Positions 10,786 to 22,704 of a DNA stretch of 64,000 bases are shown here, piece after piece (within the stretch, counting starts at the first letter, position 1; each line of letters starts with the position of its first letter). The notes beneath the pieces were generated by a model. That model was not told the DNA's origin and made no database searches. It worked only from the letters and a program-made list of their open reading frames with translations. The position numbers and the translations under genes were made by a program. The stretch covers positions 158,401 through 222,400 of the forward strand of contig NW_004191777.1 of the NCBI RefSeq assembly GCF_000330505.1, in the 5' to 3' direction. This DNA is from Entamoeba invadens IP1. Taxonomy: Eukaryota; Evosea; Mastigamoebida; Endamoebidae.

Positions 10786-13575
10786 TTACCAATCCCTGAC
10801 GACACATTTATTAGCTTTAACACAAAACTCGAGGGGCGTGATATTCAACTTTTTCTTGTCGAAGTTTGCCATCAGCCCTAGAGCGGCGGAATAGCACGTG
10901 TGTTGTTTCTGAGAAGCTTGGCATCGTGCAAGGAGCATTCTAGCTATTTGTCTCTTTGTCGACCCGTTCCGTGCTTTTCTGAGGATGAACTCGCCCAACT
11001 TCACACAAACTTTACACTTCTGTTGGTCGCCCTCGATACCTTCGACAATTCCATTATAACACTTTCCGTGAGCATTATTGATCTCTCCCAATATCTTTTT
11101 CACACTTTCTTTCATGTCGCTGAACTCGTCTTCGACAACATTCATTCGACTCTTCACCGAGCTGATCGACTTTTCAAATAACTTACGACTTCCCTTACAC
11201 ACAATGACGTCCTCCTTTTGTTTCAACTTATCAATGGCTTCTTCGAGTTTCAAGTGATCCACCTTATACTGGTTCGTTCGTTTCTCAACAAGTTTGTCCA
11301 ATTTATATTTCTTCTCCACTAACTGTCCCGAGATGACTCTTCGGACTTCTTCGATTGCTTTCAGTCTTCTTGCTAACTTGTTTCCTCGCTTCTGTAATTT
11401 GTGAATGACTGCAGACAACACCTCTCGGTCACCTTCTTCAACTATTTCTAATTTGCTCATCAACCGTTTGGCATCACTCATTGTCTCTCTGTACATCCCT
11501 TCCTTAGTTCTCATCTCGTTGATGATCTGTATCCCGTTCTTCACTATTTTGGACGTCTCATAAATGACTCGATCAACCTCGTCTCGCCTCTTTGAAGCAC
11601 TCTCTCTGTCTTCACACAATTTGACTCCTTGGTTCATCATGATTTCTTCCCCAACTAATCGAGCGGCTCTTCCTTCCAGTTTTTTCATGAGTCGTTTCAC
11701 GGCAGTGACTTGTTTCACAGGTCCAGAAAGTGCTTTATGCATCAACTGGCTCACTTGTTGTTTCAACTCTATTTTCGCCTTCTTGATTTCAACGAGTCTG
11801 TTAATAGCACCATGTCTCATGATCGAACTCTTCCCAACAGCTTTCAGCGCCATCTTCTTGACCATTTCAGAGAGTGTGGTCATGACTTCCGTCTTCATCA
11901 CTATGTCCTTCTGGATCTCTTGGAGTTCATTTTTCATGACAAGAAGGGTGATGTTGCTTGTTATTCTCATTACACCATCGGCATGCTTTTTTATCATCTT
12001 TCTTCGCGTTTTCACGTCGTTTTCCAACGCCTCGATTTCCTTCTCTTCGCGTTTTCTCATTGCTCTCCACATCGAAACAACTCGGTCGGACAAATCAGAT
12101 GCTTCTAATCGCTTTTGATGCGCTTTTTGCTTCATCAAGTCGCTTCTCTCACTTCCACTGAAAACACCTTTGGCTTCGTACTTCGCCATTTTGAGCGCAC
12201 TCTTCTCATAAAGTTTCGCAATGTGACTTAACTCCTTAATGTGGTTGTTCACAGCAGTTTCCTCTCTTTTGAGGATTTTGACATACTTTCGATACACTCG
12301 AAGTTTCCTCGACTGTAACACTGCAATTCTGTCTTCGACCATTTCGTGTCGTGCAATGATTGCTCTTTGATATCTCCCACAACCATTTACTTCCTCTTTC
12401 TTCAAATCGCCTTCAAGTTTCATCGCATCTGTCAATTGTTTTTTGCACTTCGCAAGCCACATGCCCAACTGTGTTCTCGCGGTCTTACTCTTCTCCATCG
12501 CCTTCTTTGCAACTTGTCCCGAGACCACACTCTTCAGTTCGTCGAGTCTATTTTGGTTCAATATGACTTCTCCCTTCAAATTTCTGAGTTTCTTATTTGC
12601 TAATTTTCTCTCTTCTATTTTCTGGTTCAATCGTTCTTCGCAGTTCTTCTTCATACTTCCAGCCGATATCTTGCATTCCTCTGTTATATCCTCAACACTT
12701 TTCGAGACACTTTTGATCTCATTCTCCTGTGCTTCTTTCTGATTAATCGACGTTTGCAATTCCTTCTCAATTTGTTTGACTTGTCCCGAGAGTTTATTCC
12801 ATTCAAAGTCTTCTGGATCGGGTGTTGTGATCTCCTCCATCAAGTCTCGTGCTTCTTGAACTATTTTCATCATCTTCTTCGCATTCTTGTCGGTCGTCGC
12901 TTTCATTAAAAACACCGCTTTTCTCTCGTCGTCGTCCCCACACACTAACACATCAATCAACTCGTCCGAAAAAAGACGCAACTCGGCATTTCTGACTTTC
13001 GCCATTTCAGTGAGTTCCTTTAATTTCATTGTCTTCTTTTGCTTACTATTCAATTTAAGTATGCGTTCCGTCTGTCTCTGTTGTGCGTGTACAAAGTCTC
13101 TCTCGACGTTCCTTGTCGTCTCTTTCAAATTTTTTGTTTGCTTTGCCTGTATTTTGATCGACTTTTTCAATGAAAGAATCGTCTGTTTAGTTTCGCCTAT
13201 TTTCTTGTCGATTTCCGTTGTTGGCGCGTGGATTTGTTTCAACGCGCTTCTCTTATCTTCCAACATATTCAGTTCCTTTTGAAATTTGATCAAATCTTGT
13301 CTCAAAGTTGTTTCTTTATCTTCCGCCGATTGCAAAAGAGTTGAGTACTTTGAGCTTGACACTTGATACGCTATCTCCGCAGCATCAAACTCCTTCTTAA
13401 TCGTCGAGTTTTGGTTCTTCAAATCGTCGCTGATCATTTTTAAAAGTGAATCGATAGACTTCGGTGATGGTCTTGCCTCCATAGTAACTGGGTCCAAAAC
13501 AACTCGACTCGCTGCAATGTATACAAGTAGTAGTGTAAATACCACCTTCATGATAGTATGTTTTCCAGATCTCAT
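10786..13575 (-). CDS. Secreted coiled-coil protein with C-terminal saposin-like domain
   Basis: I start at ATG 13575 (MRSGKHTIMKVVFTLL), because the 19 codons upstream begin at a non-ATG triplet. A second ATG at 13551 would place the signal peptide right at the N-terminus. The product is about 929 aa. A hydrophobic segment (VVFTLLLVYIAASRVV) looks like a signal peptide. About 800 residues of Lys/Glu-rich heptads predict long coiled coils. The last 77 residues have the six-cysteine saposin-B spacing: KCKVC, then ARCQ, HTCYSAA, EFCVKANKC. Saposin-like proteins include lipid-binding proteins and the amoebapores. This protein is roughly ten times the size of a typical amoebapore and its coiled coil is unusual, so the function is open. 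No introns seen. Confidence 0.75.
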   Translation of the reverse strand: MRSGKHTIMKVVFTLLLVYIAASRVVLDPVTMEARPSPKSIDSLLKMISDDLKNQNSTIKKEFDAAEIAYQVSSSKYSTLLQSAEDKETTLRQDLIKFQKELNMLEDKRSALKQIHAPTTEIDKKIGETKQTILSLKKSIKIQAKQTKNLKETTRNVERDFVHAQQRQTERILKLNSKQKKTMKLKELTEMAKVRNAELRLFSDELIDVLVCGDDDERKAVFLMKATTDKNAKKMMKIVQEARDLMEEITTPDPEDFEWNKLSGQVKQIEKELQTSINQKEAQENEIKSVSKSVEDITEECKISAGSMKKNCEERLNQKIEERKLANKKLRNLKGEVILNQNRLDELKSVVSGQVAKKAMEKSKTARTQLGMWLAKCKKQLTDAMKLEGDLKKEEVNGCGRYQRAIIARHEMVEDRIAVLQSRKLRVYRKYVKILKREETAVNNHIKELSHIAKLYEKSALKMAKYEAKGVFSGSERSDLMKQKAHQKRLEASDLSDRVVSMWRAMRKREEKEIEALENDVKTRRKMIKKHADGVMRITSNITLLVMKNELQEIQKDIVMKTEVMTTLSEMVKKMALKAVGKSSIMRHGAINRLVEIKKAKIELKQQVSQLMHKALSGPVKQVTAVKRLMKKLEGRAARLVGEEIMMNQGVKLCEDRESASKRRDEVDRVIYETSKIVKNGIQIINEMRTKEGMYRETMSDAKRLMSKLEIVEEGDREVLSAVIHKLQKRGNKLARRLKAIEEVRRVISGQLVEKKYKLDKLVEKRTNQYKVDHLKLEEAIDKLKQKEDVIVCKGSRKLFEKSISSVKSRMNVVEDEFSDMKESVKKILGEINNAHGKCYNGIVEGIEGDQQKCKVCVKLGEFILRKARNGSTKRQIARMLLARCQASQKQHTCYSAALGLMANFDKKKLNITPLEFCVKANKCVVRDW

Positions 13576-13820
13576 ATTTCTTTCTTCTTTCTTTTCTTTG
13601 TTTCTTGATTTTTGTTTTTTGGGGAAATTCAACTATTTCTTGTCTAATTCATTTTATTAGCATTTTTATTATATTATATAATTATATAGTTATATTAGTT
13701 TATTTATTATTATGTATTCTATTTATAGGTGCAAAGGTAATATAACACTTGATATCTTAGTCATTTCTCTTATGACGTGACAGTAAAAATGAAGAAGAAA
13801 ATAACGGTGAAAAAAGTAAA

Positions 13821-16141
13821 TTAATTTAAGGAAGAAAATGGTATCCCGCGCTTGATGGCTTCCATATATTTTGCAACCTCGGCGTAGATCGCAGCAAAAG
13901 TAGTACACCCTTTCATCAACTCAAGTTTGATGTCGGTTGATAACAAGTCACTCTTCAGCTTTTTGTCGAATTCCTCACACAAGTTCAAAAAGAACTTCAA
14001 AATCCCTCTTTGGAACTCAACACCAATTTCGACTTGCACTTCCTCCCAATATTCAATATCCTTTTCTTTGATATCAGCTAAGCCTTGTGTGTATACCATC
14101 ATCTCTTTCAATTTGACGATCCACTTCTCCTTGAAAGTCGCCATAAACCCTCTCAAATGTTCGACAAATTGTAAGACATCACTCTCTGTGACATTTCCAC
14201 TTTGTTTATTTGTCTCAAAGTCTCTTACTCGGTTGAGCGTCTCAAGTAAGAAGAAGAAGAATTTCTCATTGATTAATCCACTTAAGTGCTCCCTTTTCAC
14301 TTCAAGACTATGTTCTACTGAGAAGATATCTGCATTCATACTCTTCCTTTCTTCCGGTGTCAAGTCTTTGACTCCTTTGTTAAGTCTAATGAACTCGTTG
14401 TCTTGGTGTTTTAAAAAGCAAGCTATATATGCAAAGTTTAAGACTTCAGTAAATTCGCTGGGGATCTCGACACCTTTGTTATCAAAGGTCGCCATCTTTA
14501 TTATGTACTGTTCCACCGTTGTTCTGAATTTCCAGCACAATTCTTCGAGGTCCGAATAATAATGGATCACTTGTACATATTGGAGCAATGAATCATATTG
14601 TGCGTATTTCCTCGTAATTGCTCTGATGAGGGACTTCTCGTTCTTCGGCTGTCCCGACGCACTCTGGACAAAAATGATTGTGTTATTCAAGATGAAGTAC
14701 ACCTTACTTATAATCATCTGAGTTACTTTGTTCAAGTGATCTCTCAGTGGGTTTACATCGTTCAAGATGACATAATTCTTGTCAATGAAGTTCTGGCAAT
14801 TCACAAATTCCCTCAAGTAGATGAAATACGTGAAGCTGTCTTGCGGTCAGTTGGTCACAGACACTGTACCAAAGTATTATAACAAAATACTATATAAATA
14901 TCGTTTGTAAACAAACCAAGGTTCTGGTATACTATATTCTTCTCAATAATAGTAGTTATAAAGTACTGGAATATGGGCCCAAACACATCTTCCACCATAG
15001 CACTAATTTCCCGTGAAAAGGAGTCTTTATCGACGATGATTTTTCGGTATATTCTTGAGTAGCAATCGACATGACTCGCGACAGTGTCAAAAAGAACTCG
15101 ATAGAGTGAGTCGATGATGGTCTCCAGTTCATACCGAGTTTCTTTTTGTTGTGTCTGAATGACAATGGGAATGATGATTTCGTCGTCTTTGTTCGACACA
15201 TTGCGCTGCACGTCGATTCGTGTTTTAATACGACTAAAGGACTCAGCGGAGTCCTTTTCTTTTTCGTTGCATGCTTTGAAAACATTATCTTTTGGGATGT
15301 ACTCGATGAACTCAAATGTCTTCGGCAAAGCCTTTTGTGTTCTCAGTTTCATCAATTCTTCCGTGTAAGTTGTGAAATATTGATAGAACAACGCCTTCAT
15401 AGTTTCCATATGATTGTGTTTGAGGGAGTTACACGGTTCTTCTGCGTATCTCATCAAAAACCTGAAGTGAATAGCGTAGTTATTAGCCAAATGGTGTTGA
15501 AGAATGATTGGGTTTGATTGAGAGAGTTGATTCAACTTCGAAGCCACCACGTCATAAATTCTTTGACATATATAGTTTGTCGTATGTGTGTGATACTCCA
15601 TACACAATTTGACTATACTTGAGTCCTTATACTTCTCCTTCACTTCCTCAAAATTTTGTAATATCGAGTGGTAAGCAACCAAATCTGGCGCGTACTTGTC
15701 ATCCACCGGTTTCGTCAACAGTCTTTGGATCAGTTCGGGTGGTGGAATGCATTTCGTCAGCAACGAACAAATCAATAGATGTGAGTGTTTGTCTTGTTCG
15801 ACAACAGTGTTAATCTTTTTCGCTTCTGAGTGCAACGCTTGGAATCCCGTGAATGTTCTATTGATGACTTCTTTTCAATTCGCCAATTCTTTCTTATTTA
15901 TTGATAATAATTTATTGACAATTATAACAAACTGATTCAGTTTCTCTGAAAGGTCGATGACACGCTCTTTCAATGATTCTACACACTTAATTAACATTGA
16001 CAAATTGCTGTCAAGTTCTTTAAAAGCTCCATTGTTTTGTCTCACCTGCTCCATAAACATCAGTTCCTTGTCCAATATTTTCTGCTGCAAAATGGGTTTG
16101 AACTCTTTCAAATTCTCGATTGTCTCAAGCTCGTTCTCCAT
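13821..16141 (-). CDS. VPS52: VPS52-like subunit of the GARP tethering complex, three exons
   Basis: Three minus-strand frames join into one gene. Exon 1 is 16141-15933, an intron 15858-15932 (GTTTGTTATA...CAATAG) removes an in-frame TGA at 15875-15877, and exon 2 runs 15857-14917. The next donor is at 14916 (GTTTGTTTAC). The acceptor is uncertain: a CAG at 14864 keeps phase but leaves a TGA at 14847-14849, while an AAG at 14840 gives an open 722-residue protein ending at 13821. The product has an N-terminal coiled coil, then IPPPELIQRLL and the long helical region typical of Vps52 (QYFTTYTEELMKL matches the family's 'YY..F..Y...L.KL'). GARP/EARP tethers endosome-derived vesicles at the trans-Golgi or recycling endosomes. 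Family call by eye. Confidence 0.7.
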
Positions 16142-16420
16142 CCTCTTTTACAGTTCTCTTCTGTTTTTTTGGTATTTTTGTAGTTACTTTTTCTAGTTTA
16201 TTTTATTATATATGGTTCTATATCGGGGTTTTTATAATATAGTTTTTTTATAATTCATAAACCATTTTTTCCATGTGAAAATTTCTCTATTTTTGGATAC
16301 TATAAATAGTATTTTACATACTAATACTTTAACCATACTTTAACCATATTCAAATTAATTAAAATATAGTATAAATTATTAAAAGAAGCCAATAATGAAT
16401 TACCCAACTCTGTTGCATGT

Positions 16421-19073
16421 TTACTCGTCGGAGTTTGTGGTCATGTCCGTAAGGAGTTGGTTTCTAATCATGACTCTCTTTGTCCTGAATTGTGCCGATT
16501 CTTGTGCTGCGACCTCCGAGTTGATCACTAAACAGTGAGTACTTCGTCTCTTTCGAAAATAGATATAATAGTAATAATTTATAGTATCTTATAGATATAC
16601 AAATAACAAACGTTTTGCAGTCAAGAAAGTGGAGAAAGACTGAGATCCGCAGTACTCGTCTGTTGTAATGAATGGAGGAATTGGTTTGATGTCATGTTTA
16701 CACATCAAATTAACAGAGTACTTTGGTGTATCGATATTTGATTGATCCAAATCGAATCCGACAACCAAGAAGACGTGGTTGAATTGAGTCTTGAACGTCG
16801 AGAAGTCGATCGTGTCCTGTTTTGGATCCTTCCCGTGATACTCCTTGAATACCAACACCACAATATCGTTCCCAATATGTTTCTTCTTATCCAATTGTTG
16901 TTTTTCGAAGTCGCTATATGGCAAATAAGGTGCCACATGATATATGATATTGATGCTATTGTTGCTAAATGTGTTCATAATAGCGTATTCTCCAGTTAAG
17001 TTCTGCTTTGTGTCAAGTCCTCCACTGAATCCAGTAAACCCTTGCAACTTAATTTTGGTCCCCAATAGTTCCAAGAAGTGTTCAAAGTGTGAACTCCCAT
17101 TTTTATTCATAAAGAACTCATCTTCGGTCGTTTGTCCCGCAGCAGCGTACAATACTCCAAATTTGTACTTTGTCGCAATAAAATAGTTTTCAAACTTGAT
17201 CAGCAACGGGTCCATAACTTTGTTATCAAAGGGTTTCGGGACGTTTTTGCACCCAAGATTTTTCAGAATTTGTGCGTCACTCGTCTTTTCATTCACTTTA
17301 CTCGCAATCATTCTGCGGTTCGTTCTCTTCGTCCAAACAATCACTTTTCTGTCTGCTGGATCGTTCTTAATTGTAACAACCATCTTTTCTCTGGTATTAG
17401 TGTTAACATCGACAACCTCAAGACCATAACTTGAATGGGGGTCTTTTAACATGTAGGTTTGGAAGAAAGTAATTGGCAGAGTCGGGTCATGGTAATTTTT
17501 ATTCATGAAAATCTCTTGTTTGTGGGTGCACGAGGTATAAAAGTTTTCGATGTGATAGTCTGGGAGCGTTGCTGTGTTAATCAACAGTGTTTTCGATTGT
17601 GTTGTATTGTTAGTCCAGCTTTCCATTTCCTGTGGAACATCATTCTCAAACTTCATTCTCATGTTATTGATCTCTTCGTTGCTCAGAAGTCTCAAAGAGT
17701 ATTTGTCTTCAATCATATTGAACAACACATTGAACTGTCCATTCTCTTCCGCTATTTTCATCACTGGTTTCCCTTTAAATGCCATATCAATATCAGCCCC
17801 ATACTGCAGTAATGTTTGCATCACATTCGTGTTTTTCGCTTTGACAGCGTAGTACAATGGGAATGTCCCGCTTTCAGTCATTTGGTTCACGTTAGCTCCA
17901 TTCTCACACAAAAATTTGATTGCTTCTTCGTTGAGTGAAGACGCACACAAACATGTCAAAGCAGTTTCACCCAATTTGGAAATTTCATTGATGTATTCCT
18001 TAGTCTTTTCGGGCTTGTCTTTCGAGTCGCCAAGCATCACATACAAGAGAGAAATAGTTTTATCGTCGAGTTTAGGGTTTCTACACAAATAGTGGAGTGG
18101 TGTTCTCATGGTCTCGTTTTTGATATACCGATCGGCTTTGTTATTCAACAAACACGTGACAATATCGTTGTTGATTTCGTGTTGGCTCAACGCAGTGTGA
18201 AGTGGTGAATATCTGAATTTATTAAGTGCGTTCACATCAGCGCCTTTTGCAATCACCATCTCAACCAAGTTAGTGTACCCAAGAATAATAAGCATGTGCA
18301 AGAGAGTATCTCCATTTTTGTCTTCATCTCTCACACCGTGTTTTTTAATGTATGAAACAACTTGCGACTCGGCCTGTTTTGGCGATGGGGTTTGTGTTCC
18401 AGTCAAGAAGTTTGAAAGTTCCATAAATTTGGGTTTCACTTTTGTTGGGAGATAAGCTATCCAAAACACGCAACTGAGTTCAGTGATGGGTACAGACGAT
18501 TGCTTTTTGAAGTCCACAGTGAATGAACTTAAAGTTGACTATTCATTACTTTGACTCTTTTGTATGAAACACATTCAGGGGTTAAATAATATATTATTAA
18601 TATAATTTTATTATATTCTATATAGAACAAACGGAAGTTGGTTTGATCTCAGTACTCGACCCAGTGACTGATAGATGAAAAATAAATACAACGGGGTCTT
18701 CTGGAAAAGGTGTTGGGAACGAGACAGTGATGACAGATTGAATGAATGTTGTTCTCACATCGATTTGTCCAGTTAAGAACGAGCAGCCACGGATTGGCAT
18801 TTGTGTACAAAAGTAGTCAAACTCTCTCTTCATGTTCAGTGGAGTCGTTGGCATTTGACTGATTTGGGCCCGGAGCTTATCGTTTTCCTCGGAGAGGAGA
18901 TGGACTGTTTCTTCGAGTTGAACGATGTGCTGTGCGGACTCTTCAGTAGATCCAAATGACTTCCTTGAATCAAGTTCAAGTGGACTATCTGCTCTTGGGA
19001 CTGCTGTTGGAGCTTCACTTCCTTCTGGTTTTGGGGAAGTCCTTTTTCCTATTGTAGTTGTGCCTCGTGACAT
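16421..19073 (-). CDS. H-type-lectin-like / ankyrin / Rap-GAP fusion protein, three exons
   Basis: Exons: 19073-18633, 18538-16612 and 16527-16421. The introns 18539-18632 and 16528-16611 both start GTTTGTT and end TAG, and the phases agree (2475 nt, 824 aa). Residues 1-75 hold a Ser/Pro-rich segment and a short coiled coil. About 93-180 resemble an H-type lectin domain: VITVSFPTPFPEDPVV, then after the intron SSFTVDFKK and LSCVFWIAYLP. Ankyrin repeats follow at about 221-440 (NGDTLLHMLIILGYTNLVEM, TPLHYLCRN). The Rap/Ran-GAP domain spans about 606-820, with KKKHIGNDIVVLVF carrying the catalytic Asn near 704. Exon 3 completes the last GAP helix (FLTAKLINSEVAAQ). It should stimulate GTP hydrolysis by a Rap- or Rheb-like GTPase. 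The GAP call is firm; the lectin call is inference. Confidence 0.8.
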
Positions 19074-22000
19074 TTTTTTGCTTTCTTGAATTTTTTGAGT
19101 TCTTTGAACTCAATTGTATTTCATCCAACCCACATGGTGGTGGAAGATTACTTTGGAACTTATCAACTTGAACCAATTGTATCAGTTTTATTTATCGAAT
19201 ATTATCGGGACTTTAAGCTATTTCTTGTAACTGAATGTTACTTAGTTAAGAAATCTATATTGTTATTATATGATAGTTTTATTTTACTATTACACCATTT
19301 ATTCTATTAACAAAGATTTTTTTTGTATCAAAAAAATATTGTGGATTTTTTAAAGATATAGAAACTGAAATGATAGAAAATAATGATTTATTAATTTCGA
19401 GTTTTTACTTAATAGTTTAGTTCACTATTTTAATTTCCAAATGATATTTTCATAATTGATTTACAAGTAAAAAATAATTCAATAAAAATTAATTAAATAA
19501 AAGTTAAGAAAATAATTATAATATTTGAAAGTTAAATGTGGTTTAAATTTTAGTTTTAAAGCTATTAATAATGTGTATACAAATAAAAATGGTTATTCAC
19601 CTTTATTTTTTTATTGTGATGTTTTAAATAACATATAAAATAATTTTAGTTAATATAGTTATTAGTTCAGAAATGTTGTCTGTTTTTTTTAACTATAATA
19701 AGTGTAATATTTCGGGAAACTATTACAAAAAAACATTTGTTTTGTTTTTTTTTATAAAAATATAGTTTTTACTAAATTTTAATATTTTTATTATAAAAAT
19801 ATATTTATTTAAATAAAGTTAATAAAGTCACTCTAATAAAAATTGAAATCATAAATTAGTTTTAAAAATAAAATTTAAACTATAATTTACAATATTAATA
19901 TCTATGCAGTATAGTTAAAAACTTCTATATATCATTGTAATTTTGTAAAAAACTATTATTTATTATTAAAAAATGATTATTTTTGATTTACAGTAGGAGG
20001 AAATATGGGGATGCTAGAGAAAGGAGGATGCTCGTAACTATTGGTTAATTTCAATTGAATAATAATAAAATTACTATTAATTTTAATATAAATTATTAAT
20101 CAAAAAATTAATAAAATGAAAAAACCAAAATAAATTTATATTAATTATTTATTATTAATAATATTAAATTAATAAATATTTAAATCAGCATCCCACTTTT
20201 TCCGTTAACTGTATTTATTAGTTTAAGAAAAAATGCTATGCCAAGATTTGAAAATAGAATTCAAAAACAATATAACACTTGATTTTGTCGGTTTATTAAA
20301 CTGTTCATCCATTCGATTTTAATTGTTTTCATATTAAGGCAAAATGTTGTGTGTATTGTCACCGAAACTGTATTCCAGAAACAGCATGATCGAGTGAATA
20401 TGATGTAATTTCCCGCTTCGATAAACCTAAACTTTAATTTGTGTTTTTAAAAATATTTAAAAGTCTAAATATGGAATTATTATTATAAATAAAACTAATT
20501 ATTAGTAAAAACATAATCATTTTAATTTAAATTGGCCAATCATTTTTTAAATTTTTACAAATCATTGATTTTATTTTTAAAAACATGATCTTGGATAATA
20601 ATAAAGTTAATTGTTAAAAAAACAAAAACAATATGATGCGATAAAATTTTTATCGCATAGAAACAGATTGAAACTTTTAAAATATGTTTTAAATTGTTGG
20701 TTTGTAATAACAAGAAAGTACAAATTTAACCAAACAATACAACAATGTTTGTGTTTAATAACCCTTTCATCCAACAACAAAAAGACACACGAATAAAAGT
20801 TTTTTCATAAAAACGTTTTGTCGTTTTATGTAATGAGTTTGGTTATAATCAAATGTATAAACAGTTGAAACCAAATATATGTATTTCTTTTAATTATTCA
20901 ATGGGTTTACTTGAAAAGTGGTAGTTATACAAAGTTTATTGTGTAAGTGTTAGTAACAAAAAATTGTTTTAATATTAAACAATTTCGTGTATTTTTATAT
21001 AATGGAACTGTTGGTATTGCTGTTGGTCAATAAATAAAATCAAAACAATCAACAATAAAATAAAAGGGGTTAAATACAAATTATAGTTTTTTCAACCTTT
21101 TTTTTAATACGTGGATTATATTTGTATAAAAACGTACCTTTTTTTAAAAGGTCTTTTTATTTATTTTGATAGTTTTTGTTTGTACCGATATTTTGTTTTA
21201 ATACAATATTTTTGATGCCTTAAAACGGTCGATACATTTCATATTTACACATCTTGTGATATAAAAGAGTTGGTTGAAGTTTTTTCGAAAACGAAAAGTT
21301 GGACATTTGACTTACTATGGATGTGCACATCGTTTAGTAAAACGACTCTATTAACTAGTATTGCTTTGATGGCGAGTTGTGAATAATCCCGATTTTGTAG
21401 AATAAATAATTGTATTTTTTTTCAACTCTATTTATAAATAACAGAGATGTTAGTCGGTAACTTTTTGGTTTTTTTCAAGAAAAAATTACTCCATTTCCGT
21501 GGCATTTTCAAACGGCTGTTATAAGAAAATGTATATAGAACTATTTTGAGGTTCATTAGGATCTTGTTTGAACTATATTTTTTCTTTACAAAATAAACTG
21601 AAAAAGATCATATAAAAATAAGCAAGAGCATTTCACATGTTTACTTTTTGATTGTCAACAACAAATACATATTTTTTAATAAAAGATTTTAAGTGCCTTG
21701 CACATTGTAGGATGTTTCTTTATAAAAATACCAATTCAAATTAATTTGAAATACAAACAATAATCAACTAAAATTCCGTAACAGAGAATCGATGTGTTGT
21801 TTTGTGATTGAATACCAAAAACGCTCAGTTACTTTGGATTTGTGAGTTAATAATTAAACTAAATTCTGTTAACAATGTCTTAAAATAAATTGATAGAAAA
21901 TGGAATTTTGTTTTAAAAATTCTGTTTTTGTCGTTGTGAAACTTTGATTTTCCACAAGTTAAAAATTAATTCCTTCTGCATTCTTGTCTCTTCTTTTACT

Positions 22001-22200
22001 TTCTGATTTTTTATCACTGATTCGCCTTCAGAATTAAGGGCGGCTAAAAATACATAACCACATAAGATAACTTGCCTCAAAATGCATAATAACCTTTGTG
22101 AAATAATCCATTTCTGATTGGCCAAAAGGCGTTAAAAAATAGAGGGTTATTTTTGAAAAATAATTGAATTTCATAAAAATCCTCATCTTGAAAAATTAGC
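19074..22200. other. Gene-poor AT-rich region
   Basis: About 3.1 kb with no intact gene. Short open frames at 19086-19310 and 20611-20796 have low-complexity AT-driven composition and no usable context. A 57-codon frame near 21220-21390 (KELVEVFSKTKSWTFDLLWM) has normal codon use but no ATG at its start and ends abruptly, so it may be a gene relic. Confidence 0.45.
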
Positions 22201-22704
22201 ATGTTGGCATCAAGTTCGACCTCCGTGGCTGAGACCAGTGAACACAAAACTAAGAAGCAGAGGAAAGTCAACTGGACGAAGGAAGAGGACGAACAGCTCC
22301 TTGCGTTGGTTCAAGATGTGGAAATTATTGATTGGGATATGGTAGCAATTCCAAACCGGACGAAAAAGCAGTGCAAAGAGCATTTCGTCAACTGTCTATC
22401 TGAAAAGGTGTCGCATAAACCCTGGAGCATTGAAGAAGATAATATGATTTACTCGTTACAAAAAGAACATGGCAACAAATGGACACTTTTTAGCCAACAC
22501 TTTATTGGGCGAACACCAAACTCACTCAAAAACAGGTTTTACTCACATGTAAACAAAGCGCCTCGAAAAGAAGAGGATGGCGACGTACAAACGAAAATGG
22601 CCGAACTCAGAAGCGCACTTAAGTCGAAATTCACAAAGGATTTCCAAAAATCGCCTCCATCAGCTTTTATACCAATCAAAGACAATTCCTTTGAGGTTCT
22701 GTAA
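22201..22704 (+). CDS. Two-repeat Myb/SANT DNA-binding protein
   Basis: 167 residues. Two SANT/Myb repeats are plain. Repeat 1 (about 24-70) is VNWTKEEDEQLLALV...WDMVAIPNRTKKQCKEHF. Repeat 2 (about 74-120) is PWSIEEDNMIYSLQKEHGNK W...GRTPNSLKNRFY. The tryptophans and the K.R.. recognition helix of repeat 2 are kept. In repeat 1 the last tryptophan position is Phe (EHF). It is short, like the many small Myb proteins of Entamoeba, some of which regulate stage or stress genes. The basic N-terminus (KTKKQRK) may be a nuclear signal. It stands alone, about 2.5 kb or more from any other gene. Confidence 0.9.
   Translation: MLASSSTSVAETSEHKTKKQRKVNWTKEEDEQLLALVQDVEIIDWDMVAIPNRTKKQCKEHFVNCLSEKVSHKPWSIEEDNMIYSLQKEHGNKWTLFSQHFIGRTPNSLKNRFYSHVNKAPRKEEDGDVQTKMAELRSALKSKFTKDFQKSPPSAFIPIKDNSFEVL

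Noticed and set aside
11564..12118. Long plus-strand frames over 10.9-13.3 kb, Phe/Ser-rich
   Set aside because: Antisense to the Lys/Glu-rich coiled-coil gene; Lys and Glu codons read as Phe and Ser/Leu on the other strand.
15875..15877. In-frame TGA in the VPS52-like gene as stop-codon readthrough
   Set aside because: It lies inside a clean GTTTGT...TAG intron (15858-15932) whose removal keeps the frame.
16395..16538. A 47-codon plus-strand frame with a hydrophobic segment, looking like a small secreted peptide
   Set aside because: It lies antisense to the last exon (16527-16421) of the lectin/ankyrin/Rap-GAP gene, whose splice phases and GAP-domain ending are convincing.
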